60,844 nt of DNA from Bacteroidales bacterium (lineage in GTDB: Bacteria > Bacteroidota > Bacteroidia > Bacteroidales > UBA932): positions 1 to 60,844 of the forward strand of contig JAFURF010000076.1 of NCBI GenBank assembly GCA_017471965.1, given 5' to 3'. Numbering within the stretch: the stretch's first letter is position 1; each line of letters opens with the position of its first letter. A model generated the notes under the pieces. It had not been told where the DNA came from, did not search any database, and worked only from the letters and a program-made list of their open reading frames with translations. This document shows positions 45,058-53,010 of this stretch, piece after piece. The position numbers and the translations under genes are program-made.

Positions 45058-47445
45058 TTACTCGGAAAGATCAAGAGTGCATACCAGCACAAAGACTATC
45101 GCATCAGACTTGTCCAGGAAATTTACCGATGCCATATATACATTCTCCGGAAGTGTGATACCGTCCGGCTGACTGACAGAGTCCGGCCTGTTCATGTATA
45201 TCTCCACAGCACCTTCGTCATCAAGCGCTACTTCGCCCAGAATATCTGAAGGTCCGAAATATTCATCATAAATGACATCGTTCACCCTGAAGAAAGACCT
45301 GTAGGCATAAGGATTGACATTATGCTTTCTGACAGACGACGGGATCCTGATCTTCAAAGGCATACCCTCCATCTTATACGTCAGATGATAAACTACATTC
45401 ATTCCTTCACTGAAGTGATCGAAAATATCTCCTTCGGTCAGATGCTCAAGAGTCGCACCTGTCATCTGAGCATATTGTGCTGCCATTTCAGTAAACTCAA
45501 CCACCACATCGTCAACTATGACAATCGGATCATATCTGCAATAAACAATGGCAAGCGTCGCTCCCGTTTCATCATAGAAGACGACATAACCTTCTGACAA
45601 CGATTCTGAAGGTGTCCGGTCCTTATACATGACGATAACACCGCTGGTCTTCGTATCATCTTCTGCCTCGAACTGAAGCCAGAAGTCAGAATTCTGTTCT
45701 TTTCTTGCAGCATTGAATACCTTCACCGATGCATAAGGCCTGGCAAGAGACATGCGTCCGGCATCACTAGCATATACATTATTGTATGTAAGTTCATAGA
45801 CATAATCTGTCTCGCCGAAATATGTAACAAGGCGAGGATTCGTCGATTCCTTGAAAGTCAGGCCGGCAGTCTCCATGTCAGAATCCGTACTGATCATGGT
45901 GATGTAATCCATGTCTGCCCCATATTGGGTAAGGCTGACCGCATAGCGGGCCATATCTTCCTTCAGGGTACCGTCACCATTGAAATAATCTTCAGGCGCA
46001 TATGCTGAAGCACAGAACAGGATATATGCATGGCGCTCCTTGGAAGCGTTCTTCTCAGGTCTAACGGTAACGGTCCTATGCTGAAGGACTTCCGCTCCTG
46101 ACACAAATGCCTGCACATCCATTGTCACCCATTCAGGATTATCTGTAACTCTCTTGCCGTCCGCCATCTCGACCGCAACAACATCAGAATCCTTTGTGCC
46201 GAGGAACCATGCAGTTGCCGACATATCCTGATATCCGACAGATGTCATCAGATGCGAATCTGAATTGAACTCCCACTCGGTCAAGGCCATATCAATGCCG
46301 AATGAGAACTTGTCGGCGACTCCCGGTATGGTGACATCAATCTCATGGATTGTCTCGCCCATAAATTTGAATATTATCTTTTCAGTCTTATCCTCTAGCG
46401 GATAATGCATAGGATCACCCATCAAAGTGAACATCACGGTACCGGCCTTGTTCTCAGGCGTTTCCTCTGAGTAGCGCGGATACAGCCATTCAGGACATTC
46501 CAAGGTCCAGTTGCATTTTGCCTCAACCTTGACAGGCATCCTGAAATCGCTTCCAGGCCATACAAGGGTAAGAGCATCTACGGGCTCGGCCGTATACAGA
46601 TAACCGCCGCCTTCACCGAAAGAAAATTCCCCTTTATCATCCAGTACCGTTGAATAAAGAGCGATCTCACCACATGCAGGGACAGAAACAGGCAATGTCT
46701 TCAATACTGTTTCTCCGACCATGAATCTGACTTCACCCTCAGCAGCATCTATAGAAGAACCGGTAAAGACCACTTCAATGCTGCCGACCTTTGACTCCGG
46801 CTCGTCCACTGACATCCACTGCGGAATGTCACTGGTCCATTCCGAATTGGACACTACCCTGACAGGTATCCTGAAATCAGCATCTGATTCAGACCAGATG
46901 AGGTCAAGCGACGTCGCTTCGGAAGCCTCATACTCATACCCGCCTGCCCCATTCGTAACATATGCGCCATTTTCGACTTTCGCTGCATATACAGAAAGAG
47001 TCCTCTCCTTTGCCGGAAGCATATATCTGGCAATCACTTTTGACTGGGAATTCATCTTCATGGTCACTTCACATGAATAATTCTTGTCAAAATCCTGATT
47101 CTCTGTAACTCCAATCTTGACAGTCACGGCACTTTCTGATGCCTTGCCCTTAAGTTCTGTCTTTGTAAACGACCCATCCTTAAGCCAGAACCACTCTCTG
47201 ACTTCAGTCGGGACTGAAATCTCCCAATCATAATTAGGGGTAAAGGTCAGGGTAAGTTCAGAACCTGGGGCAACATTGTTGTCTTCAACCAAAGATGGGA
47301 AATTCGGTGTTTCCTCCTCAGGCTTTGTACCACCTGATCCGGAACCTTCAGTTCCTTCAGGCTCTGCTTTTCCACATGAAAGAGCCACAACTACAGCAGT
47401 CACAGCAACTGCGCAAACCTTGAATATATAATTTACCTTTTTCAT
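45058..47445 (-). CDS. Multi-domain BACON-like lipoprotein
   Basis: A 795-aa lipoprotein with lipobox ALSC (Cys24) and a Gly/Glu/Pro-rich linker (EGTEGSGSGGTKPEEE). Three or more BACON-like modules follow (WEISVPTEVREWFWL; SNSEWTSDIPQWMSVDEP; AKCNWTLECPEWLYP). The C-terminal half, from about 385, is unassigned and may match Bacteroidota DUF5003-type proteins. The repeated modules share a Trp-containing core and conserved spacing, so they arose by internal duplication. Likely a surface binding protein of the SusC/SusD operon; the ligand is unknown. Confidence 0.72.
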   Translation of the reverse strand: MKKVNYIFKVCAVAVTAVVVALSCGKAEPEGTEGSGSGGTKPEEETPNFPSLVEDNNVAPGSELTLTFTPNYDWEISVPTEVREWFWLKDGSFTKTELKGKASESAVTVKIGVTENQDFDKNYSCEVTMKMNSQSKVIARYMLPAKERTLSVYAAKVENGAYVTNGAGGYEYEASEATSLDLIWSESDADFRIPVRVVSNSEWTSDIPQWMSVDEPESKVGSIEVVFTGSSIDAAEGEVRFMVGETVLKTLPVSVPACGEIALYSTVLDDKGEFSFGEGGGYLYTAEPVDALTLVWPGSDFRMPVKVEAKCNWTLECPEWLYPRYSEETPENKAGTVMFTLMGDPMHYPLEDKTEKIIFKFMGETIHEIDVTIPGVADKFSFGIDMALTEWEFNSDSHLMTSVGYQDMSATAWFLGTKDSDVVAVEMADGKRVTDNPEWVTMDVQAFVSGAEVLQHRTVTVRPEKNASKERHAYILFCASAYAPEDYFNGDGTLKEDMARYAVSLTQYGADMDYITMISTDSDMETAGLTFKESTNPRLVTYFGETDYVYELTYNNVYASDAGRMSLARPYASVKVFNAARKEQNSDFWLQFEAEDDTKTSGVIVMYKDRTPSESLSEGYVVFYDETGATLAIVYCRYDPIVIVDDVVVEFTEMAAQYAQMTGATLEHLTEGDIFDHFSEGMNVVYHLTYKMEGMPLKIRIPSSVRKHNVNPYAYRSFFRVNDVIYDEYFGPSDILGEVALDDEGAVEIYMNRPDSVSQPDGITLPENVYMASVNFLDKSDAIVFVLVCTLDLSE

Positions 47446-47462
47446 AAGCGTATCTGTTTATT

Positions 47463-48368
47463 TTACATTCCTTCCTCTATTCTGAGGCGCTCAGCCTCCT
47501 CGTCGCTGATCCACTCCATGATGTTATAGAAGTGACCTACGGTTCCTACAGGGGTACCAAGATTCTCCACATACATTTCCGTCCATATGTAAAGATAACT
47601 TCCGCAAGGGTAGAATACCGAATCATAGGCTGCACTGTTCCTGACGAGTATCTTGTCATCACCATGTGCAGTTCCGAAGAATGAAGCCTCGTCACTTGCG
47701 ATCTGGTCCGCATCCATGGTCACCAGAGGTGACATAGGGTCCTCCGGATGGAAGGTCATCGTCACATCATAACCGTCGTTGATCCAGTTGCGGCAGATGA
47801 TCATGTTTTCCTCTGTAGGATGCTTCTCCGTGAAGATAAGCCTCTGATAGGAACCGGTGACACTATAGTTGTACAGGAACATCGACGTCAGGACACAATA
47901 TCCGGTGAAGTCATTGATATCGAACGGACATATCTTCATCAGTACAGCCTTTGCGGTTTTTCCGTAGAGAGGCATCTCCAGTTTTTCATTCATGACCAGA
48001 CGGAGTTCGAATCCAAGAGAGTCGGTGTCTCCGATATTGTCATAGTAACCATGGACCATGACATCCGCCCGGTTTTCCCCGGCCTTGATGGTGATGGTAT
48101 TTGACTGAAGTCTGTAATGATAGTTCTCGATGGCATTGCTGCCCTTGTCGATGATCTCAACGCCGAAGGTCCTGTCGTAGTCCCTGATAACGGTAGAAAC
48201 CACCGGAATAGCGAACCATTCGACATCCTTCTGTACAGGATAAGTTGACAAGGTGTCGGCAAACATGACATATTCAGCATCTGAATAGGTCACATATCTT
48301 TCGTGGCAGGCGCTCAGGAGAATGACTGCTACGAAAGGAAGTGCAATATATTTCAATATCTGCTTCAT
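47463..48368 (-). CDS. SusCD-associated lipoprotein (DUF4984/DUF4843-like)
   Basis: A 301-aa lipoprotein with lipobox LSAC (Cys21). An N-terminal Ig-like part (about 30-140) contains the phrase VEWFAIPVVSTVIRDYDRTFGVEI, typical of a family that follows SusC/SusD genes. A C-terminal beta-rich domain (about 145-290) has conserved Trp and Tyr residues. Lipoproteins of this type sit on the SusD lid of peptide- or glycan-importing SusCD complexes in Bacteroides. Here it is 11 nt after susD and 17 nt before the BACON-like gene. Confidence 0.7.
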   Translation of the reverse strand: MKQILKYIALPFVAVILLSACHERYVTYSDAEYVMFADTLSTYPVQKDVEWFAIPVVSTVIRDYDRTFGVEIIDKGSNAIENYHYRLQSNTITIKAGENRADVMVHGYYDNIGDTDSLGFELRLVMNEKLEMPLYGKTAKAVLMKICPFDINDFTGYCVLTSMFLYNYSVTGSYQRLIFTEKHPTEENMIICRNWINDGYDVTMTFHPEDPMSPLVTMDADQIASDEASFFGTAHGDDKILVRNSAAYDSVFYPCGSYLYIWTEMYVENLGTPVGTVGHFYNIMEWISDEEAERLRIEEGM

Positions 48369-48379
48369 ATATCTTCGTT

Positions 48380-49903
48380 TTATCTGTTACTTTCATTCGG
48401 CTGGACCTGGGAACCAGGAGAAATCAGTTCATGGTTCGGAATCGGCCACACAAAGAGAGGGTCTCCAGATTCAATCCTGAGTGAACTTCCCTCGGACTGT
48501 GTGTGGGACTGCGGCGTCCTCTCGAATCCTTTTCCCCAACGCTTGAGGTCCTGAAGGCGGAAGCCTTCCATATAAAGTTCGCGCACACGCTCATCCGAAA
48601 TGGTCTCAAGCCAGTTAGAAGAATTGACCGTGATGTTTCCACCTGATGTGAAACGGGTCTGACGCAACGCCGTAAGGTCTGCGGAAGCAGCATTGTAGTC
48701 CGGAGATGCAAGATTGCAATATGCCTCCGCCCTTATAAGATACTGCTCAGCAAGTCTGAGAGGCTTAGGCATGTTCACATGGTAGATGAGTTTTGCCATC
48801 AGGGACTCATTACCGTAATACTTGACAAGAAGAGGCCATGTCAGAGAGTGCGGATATCCTGTCTGGAGGGTCGCGAAATATGCATTGTATCTCATGTCTC
48901 CGGAAGCATACAGGTCAAGCACCCACTGCGCAGGCACATAATCCGGATAATAATAGTAGAAGTCACTTGTGAAGTTAAGGAACACCGATCCCTGCGCACC
49001 TCCATATGATGTCTCTGTATATCCGATACGCCAGATGTTCTCATATGACGAATCGTTCGTCCATAGATAATCAAGGAAAGTCTGGGTCGAAGTGACATAA
49101 CTTCTTGACGTCGCCAGTTCGAAGATGTCTGATTCTATAAGTTTCGTAGACTCTGTAATCGCTGTCTGCCAGTCCTGCATATAAAGGGCAACCCTTGCAT
49201 GAATAGCATGCGCCGCGGCATTTGTAAAATATGCCGCATCAAAATAGTCGTAATCGGCATCAAGGAGTTCCTCCGCCCTTCCCAGATCATCCAGTACAAA
49301 CTTATAAGAATCATAAAGAGATGCACGCTGCTTAGGCTTTTCACCGAAGTACGTGTCGGCAAGGACCACACCAAGTTCATTTTCCGCAGTAGCAGGATCA
49401 TATGCCTTGCAGAAACACTTTATCAGTTCCGAGTATGCAAGCGCCCTTGCGCAATATACCTCGCCTGTATAGAAATCCAATGTCTGGATGGAATCTCCGT
49501 CAGTAAGGGACTTTCTGAGAGCATCAACCTGGTCAAGGAAGAAGTTGCACCTTCCTATGACAGCATAGAGAGAGGCATAAACCGCCTCGATTTCCCTATT
49601 TGTCGATCGGATATCCCACAACCACAATGTACCGTATGTATTTGAATTACCCTGAACAGCATAGACCAGATCGGACTGGATATCAGGACAAAGCGTAAGA
49701 TATCCGCTGTAGAGTCCGCTGCTCATGTAGGCAGTGTATATTCCTGTAAGGGTCTGTTCAGCATCATTGAGAGTCTTCATTCCGTCTTCCTCAAGGATAT
49801 AGTCTCCCGGAAGTTTCTCCAGACAGGATGAAAGACCGAAGGCAACAGCAATCAAAGCCGCCGTCTTCCATATTTTCATATATATATTCTTCATCATTTC
49901 CAT
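48380..49903 (-). CDS. SusD/RagB-family nutrient-binding lipoprotein
   Basis: A 507-aa outer-membrane lipoprotein with lipobox LSSC near residue 27. The SusD fold is shown by the N-terminal DAEQTLTGIYTAY segment, TPR-like helices in the middle, and the C-terminal signature (PLRLAEQYLIRAEAYCNLA, LTALRQTRF, ERVRELYMEGFRLQDLKRWG). It acts as the hinged lid of the SusC barrel and binds the incoming substrate. It follows susC by 3 nt. Confidence 0.95.
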   Translation of the reverse strand: MEMMKNIYMKIWKTAALIAVAFGLSSCLEKLPGDYILEEDGMKTLNDAEQTLTGIYTAYMSSGLYSGYLTLCPDIQSDLVYAVQGNSNTYGTLWLWDIRSTNREIEAVYASLYAVIGRCNFFLDQVDALRKSLTDGDSIQTLDFYTGEVYCARALAYSELIKCFCKAYDPATAENELGVVLADTYFGEKPKQRASLYDSYKFVLDDLGRAEELLDADYDYFDAAYFTNAAAHAIHARVALYMQDWQTAITESTKLIESDIFELATSRSYVTSTQTFLDYLWTNDSSYENIWRIGYTETSYGGAQGSVFLNFTSDFYYYYPDYVPAQWVLDLYASGDMRYNAYFATLQTGYPHSLTWPLLVKYYGNESLMAKLIYHVNMPKPLRLAEQYLIRAEAYCNLASPDYNAASADLTALRQTRFTSGGNITVNSSNWLETISDERVRELYMEGFRLQDLKRWGKGFERTPQSHTQSEGSSLRIESGDPLFVWPIPNHELISPGSQVQPNESNR

Positions 49904-49906
49904 AAT

Positions 49907-52849
49907 TTAGAACAGGATGTCAAGACCGAAGGTATACTGACGCGACATCGGATACTGTGCCGCATAAAGATTGGTGACACCTTCAGGATCAAGTCCGGAG
50001 AAGTTGGTGAAAGTCAAGAGGTTCTGGCCTTGGGCATAGAATCTGAGTCCTCTTATGAAGCCTGTCCTCTTCAGCAGGCCTGAAGGTAGTGAATAGGCCA
50101 GCATCACATTCTTCAGACGAAGGAATGAAGCATCCTCCAGAAGCCTGCTGTCAAACTCGGTATATTCACCATGACGAGGAATATCTGTTACATCCCCTGG
50201 CTGTTTCCAACGGTCAAGAAGACGGCTTGACTGGTTATAAGTCATGAAACGTCCGTTCGACTCATCGAAGTATCTGTCGTTGTTAAGCATCCATCTGTCA
50301 CCGACCCAACTGAACTGAGCGGTCACACTCAAGCCTTTCCATGACAGGCCTGTACCGAATCCGCCCTGCCATGGAGCATGGTATGTCTTTCCGATCATCA
50401 CCTTGTCCTCATCCCTGAGTTCGTTGGTGATGTTTCCGTTCCTGTCATACCAGAGTGCATCTCCGTTTGCAGGATTGACTCCGGCGTAACGGTTGATATA
50501 GCACTCGCCCACAGGATGTCCGACCACCAATTTCGTGCTTGTATTGGAGGTCTCGTATTCGTTGACGCCATTATAGAGTTCGGTAAGGCGGTTATGGTTA
50601 TAGCCGACATTGGCATTCACGCTCCACGTGAAGTCCTTGATCTGAAGGACTGTGGCATTGACATTGAGTTCCGCACCCATGTTGACCATGGCTCCTACAT
50701 TGTCCCACTTGTATCCGTAGCCGTTTGACTGGGAATAAGCCAACGGAACAGACATGAGCATGTCCGTAGTCTTCTTGCTGTAGAGTTCCAGGTCGACATT
50801 CAGACGGTTCCAGAATCCGAGATGGAAGGCGATGTTGCTTGTCCAAGTGCTCTCCCATGTGAGGTTCTCATTTCCCGGCTGAACAGGTGCTACCCCGGCA
50901 TCCCCCACATAGTCAGAGCCGCCTCCTATAAGAGCAAGATGCTCATAATTAGGGATTTCAGAGTTTCCGGATGTTCCTGAACTGATAGCGACCTGAGCCA
51001 GCGTAAGCCAGTTGCGTGTATCTGCCATGAACGATTCGTTGCGTATGTTCCACATGAATCCGACTGCGCCGAAAAGTCCCCATCTGTTGTTTTTACCGAA
51101 CCTTGACGAACCGTCGGTACGGACAGATACCTCAGCATAATAGCGGTCGCTGAAATTGTACTCTCCTCTTGCGAAGAAAGATACACGGGAATAATCCGAT
51201 GCTGACGTACTTGTCCATGACGTCGCCCTTGTTCCTGTCGATATATCGGTAAGCAGAGAATTATTCTGGCCGGCAGTGCTTACGCTGAAAGCCTCGAGAT
51301 GATAATCCTGCCACTCATGCCCCAGAAGGAAATTGAAATCATGTATATTGTCTATATCGAAACGGTATGTCAATGTATTTGACAACTGGAGGTTGAGTCC
51401 GTCGCTCGAACTTCTTGCGGCAGATCCCTCTCCAAGATTTGGAGCATAATCAGGGAAAGACTGGCTGAAGCCTGTAGTATGCGAAAAGTCCACACCGAAC
51501 TGCGACTTGAATACAAGATTCCTATAGAGGTTCAGTTCTGCATACACTGTAGAGAACACCTTGTACTTCTTGTATGTCAAAGGATTGTTCTCCAGCCACT
51601 CCAAAGGATTCTGACCGGAACCCATCCATGTGCCGTCATTGATCGAAGCGAGAGATCCGTCAGCCTTGTAAGGATTCCAGTACGGAAGCATGAAACGGGC
51701 GGCAGAAATAGGCGTCACAAGAGTATATGCGCCTTCGTCAGCCTGCTGGATACCCTGATAGTTGAACATGGTGTTCGTTCCCATCTTCAGCCATCTGGCC
51801 ATCTGCTGCTCCACATTGAACCTCATCGAATAGCGGGTGAACTGCGAACCGGGGGCGATACCCTGCTGATCATAGAAGCCACCTGAAAAATAATAGTTTG
51901 TGGTCTCAGTCGCTCCGGAAACGGAAAGTTCGTGACTCTGCAGCATGGCAGAATCATTGAACACAGCATTCATCCAGTTCACATCTGTCTTTGCAAGGAA
52001 GTCATAATTCTGACCGGCTGTCAGTCCGAGTTCCTTTTCATACTGTATACGCTCAGGAGTAGTCATCAGGTCCCAGTTTCCATGGGCAAGAGCAGACCAC
52101 CCCATCTGCATACGATAATTGACATTCGGCTTGTCCATGTTGCGGCCTCGCTTGGTGGTGATGACGATCACACCGTTGGCTGCACGCGCTCCGTAGATGG
52201 AAGTGGACGAAGCGTCCTTAAGTACAGACATGCTCTCGATGTCGGCTGGATTGATGGTATTGAAGTCCGATGCGGATATGGCGACTCCATCAAGAATATA
52301 AAGAGGCGCTGTACCCGAATTGATGGAATTGGTACCACGGATAGTCATGGTAGCGGACGAACTCGGCTCACCTGTACTTGAAAGCACTGTAAGTCCCGCC
52401 ACCTGTCCCTGCAGAGCCTGATCAAAGGCTGCAGTAGGAGTGTTCTCCAATTTTTCAGACTTCACGGTAGAAACGGAACCCGCTACGGTTCCCTTCTTTC
52501 TGACACCATAAGCGATCACCACAACATCGTCAAGTTTCAGACTCTCCGGCTGCATCACGACATTATGTGCGAATGACTCGACCTGAGGCACGACAACCTT
52601 TTCTTCATTGAATCCGATGCTGGAGAAGGTCAGTTCAGTACCGGGAGAAACGAATATCTCATAATCACCGTCAAGAGAGGTGATGACACCGTTACCCGAA
52701 CCGTCCATGACTGCGACTCCGATCATCGGAAGACCATCATCAGCAGATGTGACCACACCGCTGACCTTTACGGAAGTCTGCGCAGACAACGCTACTGCCG
52801 TGACGGCCGACAACAGAATTGTCAGAACCAGTTTTAATGATTTTTTCAT
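49907..52849 (-). CDS. SusC/RagA-family TonB-dependent outer-membrane transporter
   Basis: A 980-aa outer-membrane importer: signal peptide (about 1-23), carboxypeptidase-like regulatory domain (about 27-105, VKVSGVVTSADDGLPMIGV), plug (about 115-230, with ALQGQVAGLTV, SGTAPLYILDGV and SSTSIYGARAANGVIVITTKRG), then a 22-strand barrel ending in an aromatic residue (TFGLDILF). There is no N-terminal STN domain, so no built-in sigma/anti-sigma signalling. It opens the nine-gene operon. The promoter is TTG-N18-TATCTTTG at 52883-52911. Confidence 0.96.
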   Translation of the reverse strand: MKKSLKLVLTILLSAVTAVALSAQTSVKVSGVVTSADDGLPMIGVAVMDGSGNGVITSLDGDYEIFVSPGTELTFSSIGFNEEKVVVPQVESFAHNVVMQPESLKLDDVVVIAYGVRKKGTVAGSVSTVKSEKLENTPTAAFDQALQGQVAGLTVLSSTGEPSSSATMTIRGTNSINSGTAPLYILDGVAISASDFNTINPADIESMSVLKDASSTSIYGARAANGVIVITTKRGRNMDKPNVNYRMQMGWSALAHGNWDLMTTPERIQYEKELGLTAGQNYDFLAKTDVNWMNAVFNDSAMLQSHELSVSGATETTNYYFSGGFYDQQGIAPGSQFTRYSMRFNVEQQMARWLKMGTNTMFNYQGIQQADEGAYTLVTPISAARFMLPYWNPYKADGSLASINDGTWMGSGQNPLEWLENNPLTYKKYKVFSTVYAELNLYRNLVFKSQFGVDFSHTTGFSQSFPDYAPNLGEGSAARSSSDGLNLQLSNTLTYRFDIDNIHDFNFLLGHEWQDYHLEAFSVSTAGQNNSLLTDISTGTRATSWTSTSASDYSRVSFFARGEYNFSDRYYAEVSVRTDGSSRFGKNNRWGLFGAVGFMWNIRNESFMADTRNWLTLAQVAISSGTSGNSEIPNYEHLALIGGGSDYVGDAGVAPVQPGNENLTWESTWTSNIAFHLGFWNRLNVDLELYSKKTTDMLMSVPLAYSQSNGYGYKWDNVGAMVNMGAELNVNATVLQIKDFTWSVNANVGYNHNRLTELYNGVNEYETSNTSTKLVVGHPVGECYINRYAGVNPANGDALWYDRNGNITNELRDEDKVMIGKTYHAPWQGGFGTGLSWKGLSVTAQFSWVGDRWMLNNDRYFDESNGRFMTYNQSSRLLDRWKQPGDVTDIPRHGEYTEFDSRLLEDASFLRLKNVMLAYSLPSGLLKRTGFIRGLRFYAQGQNLLTFTNFSGLDPEGVTNLYAAQYPMSRQYTFGLDILF

Positions 52850-52882
52850 CTATTATATTTTAGTCTATATTTTTCCAATCTG

Positions 52883-52911
52883 CAAAGATACTGTTTTTTA
52901 TTGTATTTCAA
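52883..52911 (-). promoter_or_regulatory. Promoter of the SusC/SusD operon
   Basis: On the minus strand TTG (52909-52911), an 18-nt spacer and TATCTTTG (52883-52890) lie 33 nt before the susC start. Confidence 0.65.
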
Positions 52912-52935
52912 TCGAAGAAAACCAGTGTTTCACCG

Positions 52936-52966
52936 AAAAAGGGAACGGACCTCCCGGCCGGTTCCC
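52936..52966 (-). terminator. Terminator between the two lipoprotein operons
   Basis: GGGAAC (52941-52946) pairs with GTTCCC (52961-52966), and on the minus strand a T-run follows. Closer to the stop of the 777-aa gene, a 5-bp stem with a GAAA tetraloop and a short T-run (52991-53004) could terminate first. Both would isolate the upstream pair from the SusC operon. Confidence 0.65.
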
Positions 52967-53010
52967 TATCGTTCAAATTAATTAACCAAAACACGTTTCC
53001 GTGTCATTTT

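Noticed and set aside
37463-52849. Classical polysaccharide utilisation locus
   Set aside because: The SusC/SusD pair is real but no glycoside hydrolase, lyase, esterase or sulfatase is encoded in the operon; the only enzyme is an S8 protease.
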